A DNA stretch of 64,000 nucleotides from Narthecium ossifragum (lineage: Eukaryota; Streptophyta; Magnoliopsida; Dioscoreales; Nartheciaceae), in contig OY986972.1 in the NCBI GenBank assembly GCA_963920575.1, positions 24,042,672 to 24,106,671 of the forward strand, given 5' to 3'. Shown piece by piece: positions 48,250 through 59,066 of the stretch. Both the position numbers and the translations under genes were made by a program. Below the pieces are notes generated by a model. That model was not told where the DNA came from and did no database searches. It was given only the letters and a program-made list of their open reading frames with translations. How positions within the stretch are numbered: the stretch's first letter is position 1; the number at the start of each line of letters is the position of its first letter.

Positions 48250-50605
48250 TGTCGCACCCCGACCCGCGGACGCCAAACCGGGCCGGGACACGAGGGGGAA
48301 AGAACCTACAACTACTAGCCTCAACTGGCGGAAACAGTTGATACTAACAGACAGCTGGCGGAAACAGCTGACAACAAGCACAAGGCGAAAGCAAACTCAA
48401 CAACATCTATTACACACGGATATAATAGAGTTACACAAGGGTTCTAGTACAACAAGCTTACAAGGGATCAACACAGTCCCCAAAAGGAGCTACAACACCC
48501 ACCGGAGTCTCCGCAAAGGCACAAACAAAACCATCCTGACCCTCAGACATGGCCAGGAGCCGGCGCGCTGCCACGAGACGACCGACGGGGAAGCACCGGA
48601 GAGGAGCTGGGACCTGCACCTGCAAACAACACAGTCCAGGTAGGAATGAGCAACAGCCCAGCAGGGTCCTACTCTACCACTCTCGCTAAAAAGGACCAAC
48701 CCAAACGAACCAACTCTGAAGCCAAGTACTGAGGCTTGCCAAGGATCCCATAAATCCCGTCAATAACCCGAATGACTCTTGTCCCAAGTACGCCCCTCCG
48801 ACAACCACTGCTCAGGGGTGGACAACTCCGACAATCCCTATCACAGGGTGGACATGGCGCTACTGGTAAAACACCCTTCTCCAAGCGGGATCTCCACACT
48901 TGGCGGAACGACCGTGGTTAAGACTACCATCTCTCAGTACTCCAAGCAGCAGAGTCAACACGACCCCTAACTCCCGACCAAAGACTAAGTCTAGCCAGGG
49001 AGTCCATCGATCCCATCGATGTCCCCCCCAGGGTTCCTGTCCAACATACATCTCTCCGATAACCACTGCTCAAGGACTGGGCTACCTCCGACGGTCCCTG
49101 ACACGGGTTGGACCAAACGATACCTGTAGGACACCCTCACCCATATTGGACACCAGCATGGGGATACAAGTCGGGGTAACGGCATCTACCACTTAGCCTT
49201 TGATCACCGAAGTCCACGGGTCAACCCTACCCAGTTTAACCTAGCATGTCTAATGCACAGGAAACAGGGCAGGATAAATATAAAGCAGTAACAGGCAACA
49301 CAACAATGGCACACCCTCGGCCCATTTAGTCTAAGCACTCCCGAGGATCATGACTTCCTCGGTTCACCACAAGGCGGTAAAGGGCATACTGTCAGCCCAT
49401 TTATTCTACACATCCCGAGAGGCATCACCCTCTCGGTTCCACCACAAAGCGATAAGCATTCAAGCATGATGAGTAACATGATAAGCCCCAGGGGCAGAAC
49501 CGTCAAAACCACTTAGATGCGAAGCCCCGCGACCAAGACAGCATTTAAAACAATAAAAGTCATCCCTGCATCGAAGGAGATCGATCTCATCTAGAGATGA
49601 GATCGATCTGCCTCGAAGCGATAGGCACCAGTCCTGGTCACCCCAATGGGATCGATCTCCACCCATATGGAGATCGATCTCGTAGGTGACGTAGGACGCA
49701 CTGACACCAGCCACCAAGAGATCGATCTCCCTCCCAGGGAGATCGCTCTCGCTCGGGCGGGCTGGGCCACCCTGACCGAGATCGATCTCATCCCATGAGA
49801 TAGATCTGGATTGGGTTCACCGGCGGCCGGACGGCGAAGAAAACCGCCGGAAACCTCAACCACACCTCACCAAACTAGGTGGGCTGGTAGATCCAAGTGC
49901 CACGAAGCTACTCAAGGCTTCAAAACCTGAAAACATCAACTACACAAGGAGATCCATCGAAAACAAAACCGGATTTCAAACCCTCATAGCAAGCCGGAGT
50001 TTTGAGTAAGAACCCTACCTCCACAAAGCTGCTTCGATCCACAAAGCCTAGCCTAGGATCTTCCTCACGCCGTCACGGTTCCAACGAGCCTTCAAGCTCC
50101 GAGAACGGTGGCCGGAGGAGGGAGAACGGAGGAGGAAAGGGCTGCCGGAACAGGGGAAGAAAACAGAGTTCTCGCGAGGAAGAAGAAGAAAGAAGAGGAA
50201 GAAAGGAAGGAAGAGGGGAAGGGGATAAGGCCGGGGAAAGCCGGCGAAGGCGGGGGAAAGGCGAAGGAGGGGAGCAAAAGTCTCCCCTCCCATGACAGGG
50301 GAAGCGACGGCCATCGCCGTGGCCGTCCTTCGAACGCCACCGCCAACGACTTCCAGGCACAGAGAGATCGATCTCCATGCCATGCAGATCGATCTCCATT
50401 GCCCAGAACGGTAACCTTGGGCTGAGACTCAAGCTCAAGCCCAGAACTTCCGATCCCGGGTCCACCTAACCTTTCTAAACAAATACAAGCACCAAACAAG
50501 GTCTGTGTGTGCACACCCAGTGTGAAACGACCGCCAAGGCATAATTTCCCAAATTGCCCTTGGGTCAACAACGAGCCAAAGGAAAAAGAGGGGCGGGTCT
50601 TCACA
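48250..50605 (-). mobile_element. Solo LTR family 1 (2356 bp) splitting the LINE
   Basis: In the minus sense it starts TGTGAAGACCCGCCCCT and ends GGTGCGACA. It is flanked by the perfect 5-bp duplication TCGCG (48245-48249 and 50606-50610). There is no gag or pol between, so it is a solo LTR, presumably Ty3/gypsy. It has a GC-rich region with ATGGAGATCGATCTCC palindromes (49570-49810 and 50360-50400). The proline/arginine-rich frames within are not genes. The same family occurs at 56326-58671. Confidence 0.9.
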
Positions 50606-51394
50606 TCGCGGCTGCCCTCTGCGGCCACCAGGCTGCACCTGTCTTTCCAAAGCCACCATAGGCCATACGAGAGCAGGGAGTTGGCATGGATGATACCTTC
50701 AGACTCACGGGGGCGGCAAAGCAGATCGATGCAAGTATCCATGCTGAGAACTTGAACGGAGATGCTGGTACCACTTAATGCTCTGTTCCAGACCTTCCGA
50801 GCAAAATGGCATTCAAAGAGGATGTGGTCAACGGTTTCATCAGCTAGACCGCAACGGGGGCACAGGCGATCAGGGGAGAGGCACAGATTCCATAACATTA
50901 GCTTGGTTGGGATCTTGCCATGCATATGTTTCCAAAAAAAAGAAATGCGCGCGCGGTCCAGCAGGGATCTGCCAGATGCTGCGCCAAATTGCCAGTTGAT
51001 CGTCGGTGCTCTGTTTTCCATTCATTTACGTTAAACTCTGGTAAGTGGAAGCCGTCGTGATAGCGCCGTTTCTTGCCCAGGTCCACCTAGGTTTAGCTAC
51101 CAGGTTTGGAGGGGTCAGCGGAAGGGAGAGAATTCTCTCAACCATGGGCGGGTGAAAGAAGGACTGGAGGATGGGAAGACTCCAATGGCCCTCTTCAGTG
51201 AATAACTCACAAACAGCCATTCTCGACAATCTATGATCAATCTTCATCAAGGTAGGAGTGCAAATAAGAGGGGCATCACCTATCCACCAGTCGTGAAGGA
51301 CGCTGGCGCGGCAGGAAGCGCTGGGTTCCCAACAGAGGCCTTTGCGAAGAAGGTCCACCGCTCTGCAGGTTGAACGCCAGAGGAGTGACATAGT
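50606..51394 (-). mobile_element. LINE, 5' half: reverse transcriptase end and zinc-binding domain
   Basis: The minus strand reads LLRKGLCWEPSASCRASVLH and WWIGD, like the corresponding part of the 19.2-kb LINE. After a frame change it gives KIPTKLMLWN and CPRCGLADETVDHILFECHF, then ARKVW, the RVT zinc-binding domain. It joins at 50606 to the solo LTR and resumes at 48249. No target duplication was identified. Confidence 0.85.
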
Positions 51395-51904
51395 GATAAG
51401 TCACTAATTATTCCTAATTAAACCCCTTAAATTACCTTTGTTAGGCCTAGAGTAGGTGTATTTGATATCATATTGCTTGATTTCAGGTTTAAGTAGGATT
51501 TGAGAAGAAATACCAGAAATTCGGCCACGTGGCCATGTACATTGCACATCCCGACAATCGGTAGTTGTCTACTGATTTATCTAATCCATCGGTAGTGTTC
51601 TACCGATTAGATGATTAATACATTCAATCGGTAGATGTCTACTAATTGATTGATTTAATCCATCGGTAGTGCTCTACCCATAAATTAGATGGCAATCGGT
51701 AGACATTTACCGATTAAAGGGCATGTACGATTACATGCCCTTACCTATGTACCCAAATAAACGTCCCTATAAATATATGTATATAAAATATATACATATA
51801 CATACACCCACACAATGAGCCTCCCTACTCATTCCTTAAACTAGGTAATAATATGAATTTAAATGGGATTTGAGTAGAAATAATAGAAAACAACAAATTA
51901 TATG
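51395..51904. repeat. Spacer with CGGTAG hairpin minisatellite, copy 3
   Basis: 51545-51735 repeats TCGGTAGTTGTCTACTGATT-type units and their complements. It ends at a TTACATGCCCTTACCTATGT segment like the one that borders the 4.7-kb copy. The remainder is AT-rich with no gene. Confidence 0.65.
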
Positions 51905-51987
51905 CTGTTTGTAACTAGCCTCATGCAAGTTTGTAACTAGCCTCTATGAGGTTTGTAGCCTTTTGGCTTAATTAATTAAAAAAAAAA
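51905..51987 (+). mobile_element. 83-bp 5'-truncated LINE 3' end
   Basis: It contains TTTGTAACTAGCCTC repeats, ends TTTTGGCTTAATTAATT plus an A tail, and is flanked by the perfect 12-bp duplication ACAAATTATATG (51893-51904 and 51988-51999). Confidence 0.85.
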
Positions 51988-51999
51988 ACAAATTATATG

Positions 52000-52901
52000 G
52001 GCTATAGTTATGCTGATGAGGCTTGCCATACTAGGCCGCCGCATCAAGCGTGCTGATTGCGCGCCCCCCGTGGGTGCGCATGGTATCACGACCCTTTGGC
52101 AATTCTTGCTTTAATAAAAAATAAGAAATCATACGTTTGGAACATATATGAGGAGGCTGTGACCACTCTCTTGCGTATGAGATATCGAAGAGTTAAAGAG
52201 AGAGAAACTTAATTTGTAATTCTTCTTATGTAAATCTTGGTGGTTTCTTGATGGTTTGTCTGTTTTCTCCCTTTTTATGATTGATTGTTGTTTCGTTTAC
52301 TTGTTTGGATTTCTTCACGATAATTATCAGTCAATAGTGGTGTTTGAGAGGTCTCAAGTCTTAGCCCTCTTGCATTATTAATTTTACTATTTGAGCATGT
52401 CGGGCTAAAAGACTGATACTAGCTAGAGATATACAGATCATCACCGACCAAAGAGCACTAATTAATTAATCACCCAGGAGATTCACATTTAACTATATAA
52501 TTATTGCAGATGCCTTCTAACCTTCTTTGTCAGGGTGGGTGGAGTGCACAACTATTTTATTTTATTTTATTTATTCGCCCACTTCTTTTGACCCAGATCC
52601 ATGTTGTTCGGGATTCCCAAAGACTTTTTTAGTCAGCCAATAAATGCCATTCTTACTCTCGCAAACTATTCAGCTTAGCTTGTCAACAAGACATAAGGGC
52701 TCACCCATGGCCGTGACTATTGTACCAAGCCCATTGGCCCGGGACCTGCTCAATGTTTTGCCCGGTCCTTAATGAACATTTTAGTGTGGGTTTCATTCAG
52801 TTTGTTGCGTTCAATCTATTAATCCCTTTCCCCTCATTTATATCATAAAGTTCCACGGCTTTAGCTTCCTCTCTGAGCATATCCCCATACTTGGATAGGA
52901 T
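52000..52901. other. Spacer, no gene
   Basis: 52770-52890 is another copy of the spacer module (GGGTTTCATTCAGTTTGTTG, then ATTTATATCATAAAGTTCCA). Nothing else recognised. Confidence 0.55.
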
Positions 52902-53579
52902 TGTTGAAGTTTGGCTCGGTTTGACAAATGATCGATCATGCTTTGCAATTTTTCCAGACAGAGAGTCAGTTTTGAAATGATCGATTATCCTCTATGAAAT
53001 GATAGATCCTTTGAGTGCATTATTCCAGACAGAAAGACATGTTTGCAATGATCGATAATCTTCATTGGAGACTGAAGTGACAGAGGGCACGTTGTAAGAT
53101 GATCGATCATTCCTCTATAGATGATCCATCATTTTCGGGATGCTGAGATTCTAAGGACGCTCGAGCATATATGATCGATCATTCTATAGAGGAATGATCA
53201 ATGATCGATCATCTCTTAGTAGATGGGAAATCCGATGGCTTAGATCTATTTCGGAATTAGTCTTTTTAGAGGCTATAAATAGATGTTTTGCAACCCTAAT
53301 TATTAGGGGGATCTAAGAGGGTTTTGGAGAGAGTTGGAGAGCCTTTTGAGAGAGGCTTTTGCCCTATTTTGTACTCCTTCATCTTGATTAGTAGATTGAT
53401 CTTGCCGTGTTGCCCGTGGATGTAGGCTATTGCCGAACCACGTAAATCCTCGTGTTCTTGGTGTGCTCTCTATTTTCTCTCCCTCTATTCTTTGATTATT
53501 ATTTTGGGTTTGTTGGTGTGTTTGTTTTCTTCTCGATTGGTGGTGGATTTTAGCATTGGGGGTGCCTTCCGGCGCAACA
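52902..53579 (+). mobile_element. Copia-type solo LTR (678 bp)
   Basis: It starts TGTTGAAG and ends CGCAACA, with the perfect 5-bp duplication AGGAT at 52897-52901 and 53580-53584. It has a CTATAAATAG promoter-like motif at 53273 and the common copia R/U5 string TGCCGAACCACGTAAATC at 53431. The left part carries repeated ATGATCGATCAT palindromes (52925-53215). The paralogous spacer near 18760 has no insert. Confidence 0.88.
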
Positions 53580-53584
53580 AGGAT

Positions 53585-54735
53585 CAAGGGAGGCATAATT
53601 AAGGATAATGGAGAAAGATGGAATCTTGATGTTCTCATAAAAGTTTGTCAGGAGATATATCCATCTTACGTTATGTTTGTGAAGTAATGCTGCGTCTTGT
53701 GTACCCAATTGTAGGTTCAAGCTTCTTTTTCTCCTAAGTCGCCTATATGTTCCATTCTGATTTTTTGTCCCACTTTTCATCTACTTTTTATATGCTTCTC
53801 GTGCAAACAAGTTAAGGAGAGATCAATTGATAGTTATTATGACTGGTGGTTGGAGGACCAACTGCTTGATAGAAGGCCTTGTTTAATGGGAGCTCATGAT
53901 GGGAAACAAGGTTTGCTCATATATGAATTTTAACATATGGAAGGTGGAACAGAATGAAACTGACTGCCATGTTCCATGTGGATATGGTTCATACTATCAT
54001 TGACATCCCTATTGATCAGCGGCAAGAAGCAGATAAATGGAGGTGGACATTTAGCAAGAATGGCAAGGAAACGGCTTCTGATATCTATAATTGGATGATT
54101 ATGCAGGTAACAGGAGAAGTGCAGAAATATCCACATTCCACTTGGCGAAACATTTGGTCAATGCCAGCAGGACCACGAATAAGACAGTGCTTGTGGAAAT
54201 AAATGAAGGAAAGACTCCCAACTAGAGATGCATTATGGCGCTTCTGCATGAACTCGGAATGAGATTGCCCCCGTTGTGGAGCAATGGTAGAGGATGTACA
54301 TCATATTTTTACGGATTGTGGTTACGCTTGCTCGGTTTAGAGCATCCTCTTTTCGGATAGGAGGTATGGGTTAGAAGATCTGTTGGATGAATGTTTGAAA
54401 TCTTCTACAAATAGGAGCGTTCGGTGGAGGAAAACTATGATTGGATACGGTCTTTGGTTGCTATGGAAGTCTCGCAATACTTTGATATGGGAAGCAAAAA
54501 GAATTCCAACAGAGGTTTTAGCAATTCGAATTCAGATACTTGTTGCTGAATTCTGGAGGGTTAAAGGATGGAATGGGGAGAAGGAAATGCTGGCATTGAA
54601 GCACCGAGCAGGATGGAATGGCTGCATTATTCAGGTAGACGCTGCATGGAAACAATTAGAGAAGAAGACTGGCATTGGTGTGCTCTGTTTTCAGGATATA
54701 GAGGGTGAACTTTGAAATACGAAGGCATGCTCTAC
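53585..54735 (+). mobile_element. Degraded LINE fragment (zinc-binding and RNase H start)
   Basis: 53585-53845 is spacer module like 18770-19060. From about 53850 plus-strand frames read RWTFSKNGKETASDIYNWMI, then a zinc-binding CPRCGAMVEDVHHIFTDCGY, then YGLWLLWKSRNTLIWE and IIQVDAAWK at the RNase H start. Stops at 54200, 54260 and 54340 break it. The 3' half of RNase H is missing. Confidence 0.75.
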
Positions 54736-55426
54736 AGCACAGTCGGCAGGGCCGACCCGACCACTAGGCAACTTAGGTGGTTGCCTAGGGCCCCGGGTCT
54801 GAGGAGGGCCCCCAAAAAGTTAATCAGTTTTTAAATGATTAACTTAGACGGTATCGACCAGTGGTGTTTAAATGACTCCAAATGTTAACAGTTTGATGCA
54901 CCACCTTTAAGGTTAAACAAGAGGGCTTTAAATGGTTAGAATTTGGTTGCCTTAAAAGCTCACATTAAAGTAAGACATGTTTAATGGCACTTAAAAATCA
55001 AAACCCACATTAGAAAGTGGGGCCCATAAAATTGAAGTCATAATAGCTAATTGAAGGCATCGGTTAACCACTGCTCAACAGAAAAGGAAAAAAAATCGAG
55101 AATTAGATGGTGACATGTTTAAAGCATCTGATTTTTCAACCTATTTTGATCTGCTTTTTGTTTTTTTTTTAATAATTTCCTACTCAATTTCTCCTTTATA
55201 CTCAACATATACATTCCGATCTCTCCCCCTCTATTATCTCATCGACCTCTTCTTTATATTCAACACATGCATGATCATCTCTCTCTCTTTGTTACACCCC
55301 AATCCAGAAAACTCATTCATGCCGATGGATGAATCAACCTAACTCGAACCAATCCTATGACGTAAGATGTAATCGATACAGTAATATATTACATCTAAGA
55401 ATTGAACAAACTAGACATAAAATAAA
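54736..55426. other. Spacer with a GGGCC-rich inverted motif
   Basis: 54745-54810 (GTTGCCTAGGGCCCCGG) resembles the ends of non-autonomous DNA transposons but no partner end was found. The remainder is AT-rich without genes. Confidence 0.35.
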
Positions 55427-55599
55427 GGGTTAATAACAGTTTACTCCCCTCTAGTTTGGCAATATGTCAATTTACCCCATATATTTTAAAACGTGACAAA
55501 ACGCACCCTTAATTTATCAATGTGGTCGTTTTAAACCCTAACCGTCTAACTCCGTTAATGGCCTCACGGTAAACCGGTTAAATAGGTCCGTTTGACTAA

Positions 55600-55862
55600 T
55601 TTTGACCGATTTGACCAGTTTGGGAGAAAATGTGAGAGAGAGAGGAAGGGGGTGACGTCACTCTCTCCTCACTGTCGATTTTGACCAATTTGGCCATTTT
55701 TTTTTTTGAGAAAATGTGAGAGAGAGGAAGAGGGGTGACGTCAATCTCTCCTCGATTTTGACCGGTTTGACCAATTTTTTGGGAGAAAATGTGGGGTGAC
55801 GTCACTCTCTCCTCGATTTTGACCGGTTTGACTGGGAGAAAATGTGGGGTGACGTCACTGTC
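55600..55862. repeat. Subterminal minisatellite of the MULE
   Basis: About four units of 50-75 bases, each with GGGAGAAAATGTG, GGGTGACGTCA and ATTTTGACC(G)GTTTGACC. The unit includes a TGACGTCA palindrome. Confidence 0.85.
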
Positions 55863-56325
55863 AACGCGGCCGGTGGCGGAGAAGGGCTCGTCCTCTGCTC
55901 CGGTGACCTCGTCGCCCGCGTAGCCCTCAGAGTCCACGACAGCCCCGGATCCACCGGCTCCAGAGGCCGCGCAAACTCTTCCCGAACCCTAGGGAGCTCC
56001 ATCCGGTCCGCCGCCTTGCAGAGGTGTGCCATGAGCTTCGCCCGTTGACATCGCCGTTGCGGTTGACGCCGGCGCAGCAGAGGAGGCGTTGGCCGCCCCA
56101 TTTCGTGAGGATCTGGAACGAGAAGTTATGGAGGTGGTGTTGAGAGTTTGTGGCCTGCTCGGGACGCTGGGAGGCCCCGACGAAGGGGCGAAGTGGAGGA
56201 GCAGCGGGTGGCTGCGCGTCGGTCGAGTGGAGAGGCTGCGGTTGGCCGCGCATCTTCACCAGGGAAGGTGGGAGTGGGATGATGGGTTGTGCCGGAGTTG
56301 GAGCTTTGCCGGGACGGTGACGGGA

Positions 56326-58671
56326 TGTGAGGACCTGCCCCTCTACCCCTGTGGCTCGTTGTATACCGCAAGGGCAATTTGATAAATTGCGTCTTGTTGG
56401 TTTGTTTCACACCCGCGTGTGCACACACTGGCCTTGTATGTGTTAGTGCTTGTTTAGAACGGCTAGGTGGACCCGGGATCGGAAGATCCCAGCTCGGGCG
56501 CGCGGAAGCTTGCCTTTGGGCAGCTGACGACCCTTGAGCGATCGATCGCTCCTTGGGACGATCGATCGGGCTCGATCCGACTTGGTGTTGGAATCGAGCC
56601 AGGGCGTGAGCGATCGATCGCTCCTTGGAGCGACCGATCGGAATCGCGTCGGTGGCTTTTCTCCTTCGCGAGGACGGCCACCGCTGGCCGTCGTTCTCCT
56701 CTGTCAGAGGGGGGAGGACTTTCCCTCCCCTCCCCTCACTTTTTCCCCTCTTTCCCGGCTTTCCCCTCCCCCTTTCCCCTCTTTTCTTCCCCTCCTCTTC
56801 CTCCTTCTCCTCTCTTTCTTCTTCCTTCTTTCTTTCTCTCCCGAGGCTCTGCTTCTTCCCCTGTTCCGACAGCCAAGCTTCATCTCCTCCGTTCTCCCTC
56901 CTCCGACCATCTTTTCTGGCGTTCTAAGGCTCGTTGGATTCGTGACAACGAGAGGAAGATCCCTGAAGTGGTTTGGAAGCTTGTTGGTGATCAAATCGCG
57001 GGGAATCAGCCAAGGAAAGCGCAGCTAGGTAGGGTTATACCTACTGTGTTCTTTTCGGGTTTTCTTGAGATCTAGCCGTTGGATCTTGTTGATCCTTGAT
57101 TTGTTGGATTCCTTATACCTGTTAGAATTACTGATTTAAGTTTCATATTAATCATTTGAGATTTGAGTAGGTTTTATGGATGATTAGTCTCGGATTTCTG
57201 GTTTTCTGCTGTTCTTGAGAAACAGCCGGCTTGCGGCGAGTTTTCCAGCCGGTCAGTACATGATCTTGGATTTTCATAAACATAAGAGCTGTAGCGCTAT
57301 TCGTTAGCTTTCCATTACATCTTGTTTCGTAATTTTTCGATTTTTCAATGATTTCTTATGAATTTTTTTCTGAAGGGCTGCGTTGCAGCAATTAATGGGT
57401 AAGTTAGTTTGATTAACGATTTTTATTAGCATTTTCCCGTTAATCCAACCGTTGGATGATTATGAATTTTGGATATGTTGATCCTGGTATATACACCTAC
57501 TGGTGCCTAAGTTGGATCTTGAATCCGATGTTGTTTGGGTGTCGGATTGACGGGATCAATTAGCCTCTAAGTAGAGGCTTTGGGTGTTTTTGAATATAAT
57601 ATTATATTTCGAAATATAATATTATATTGTGTTTTGTTCATCATCGTTTTCGGGGTTGCTTCCCGTTGCAGGAGTCTGCGGGTGACGGTCGCGGTACCGT
57701 CGTAATGCCGGGACCCACTGCGGATCGGCTGGCAGCGGTTGGTAGTACCGCTGCAGCGATCCAGTAGACTTATATGATGCTTGACATACTGTTGCATGCC
57801 CTGCTGCTTAACTGTGTGTGTCATAGCATGCATTGTTGTTATGTGCATTAGTTGCATTGGTTAGGGTGTGAGTGATCCTTGGGTCGCCGTCCCTAGGCTG
57901 GAAGCTCGGACTTAGCCCTAGTACCAGGGTTGGGTGGTTTGGACCCGGTTTGAATTGTAGTGTCCAGTCGATTCGATGATAGGCTTAGATGACTGGAGCA
58001 CTTGTGGCTTGATGATTGTAGAGGTCGTGTCGGCCTTGAGTCGGATGCTGAGGTGTAGCCGGTGTCCCACTGTGCTAACCCGGGGAGTAGTGAAGTTGCC
58101 TACTCTGCTTGTGTGTCGCCAGTGTTGTTCCTGCTTTTGAGTGCTGCTCTTAGGCCTCAGGGACACGCGGTAGGGTTATGGGACCCCTGTATACACTCAG
58201 GTCCTACTTGAGGGCGACACTGTTGCGTTTCCCTCTTCCTTCTGTGTGCCGTAGTGTAGATCCCTACTGAGCTTAGTACTCACTCCTACCCGGACTGCGT
58301 TTTGCAGGTGCAGGCGTCAGTTCTTCCTCTGTGGCCCCTACCGGGCAGTTGGTTGGCGGTGCGGCGGCGCCTGGTGGCTTTTGAGAGTGGTGATCCTTTA
58401 CAGCCTTTATCCTATGTTAGTTAGTCTCCTACGGGAGTGATGTTCTACTTTGAATCTTCCCCTCTCCGAGGATTTGTATTTATTAACACTTGAGTTTTTA
58501 ATCAGAGGTTCAAGGTTTTGCTAATTAATATTGTTTTAATTGAGGGTGTTTTGGTGAATTGCTAGGGAGACCAATAGGTTAGAGGGAACCCTCGTTGTTC
58601 TTTTTCCGCGTTTGTAGGTTCCGGTTCGCGTCGCCCGGCCCGGTTGGGCTTTCGCGGGTCGAGGCGCGACA
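56326..58671 (+). mobile_element. Solo LTR family 1 (2346 bp) nested in the MULE
   Basis: It starts TGTGAGGACCTGCCCCT, ends GAGGCGCGACA, and has the perfect 5-bp duplication CGGGA at 56321-56325 and 58672-58676. It is clearly homologous along its length to 48250-50605 in the opposite orientation (shared GGTGGACCCGGGATCGGAAG near the start). A GATCGATCGCTCCTTGG palindrome array lies at 56535-56640. No retroviral genes; long frames at 56467-57075 are not genes. Confidence 0.92.
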
Positions 58672-59066
58672 CGGGAGGTGGCTTGCGATGGTAGAAAGTG
58701 AGGTGGGGTTGTGGAGGAGAATAGAGGATGGAGGATAGAGGATGGAGAAGAGGGAGATGGGAAGAGATGAGAGTTGGAAAAGGTCTTGGAGATGGCCGGA
58801 GATGGGGATGGTCGCCGGAGTAGATGGCAGTGAGATCGGTGGCCAAGTTGGAGACGAGTAAAACCGGTGAAACCAGGTCACGTGCGATGCGCATGACCTA
58901 TTTAATAGGTTTGCCGTCAGCCCGGCTAACGGAGTTAGACGGTTGGGGTCCAAAACGACCACATTGATAAATTGAGGGTGTGTTTTGTCACGTTTTAAAA
59001 TATAGGGGGTAAATTGACATATTTTCAAACTAGAGGGGAGCAAACTGTTATTAACCCTAAAATAAA

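Larger units (their letters stand above)
55427..59057. mobile_element. Mutator-like element with perfect 9-bp target duplication, hosting a nested LTR
   Basis: Inverted ends of about 140-170 bp start GGGTTAATAACAGTTT and share TATTTTAAAACGTGACAAAA and ATTTATCAATGTGGTCGTTT. The flanks are TAAAATAAA at both 55418-55426 and 59058-59066, 9 of 9. There is no transposase. Removing the nested solo LTR leaves about 1.28 kb with a minisatellite and a GC-rich, coding-like interior (55860-56320), probably a captured gene piece that I could not identify. Confidence 0.92.

Noticed and set aside
50092..51021. 309-codon minus-strand frame as a single gene
   Set aside because: Its first half is the LINE zinc-binding region and its second half is the solo LTR; the junction at 50605/50606 is the insertion point.
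56467..57075. Plus-strand frame of 202 codons
   Set aside because: It lies wholly within the solo LTR at 56326-58671 and has the composition of the GC-rich LTR leader.
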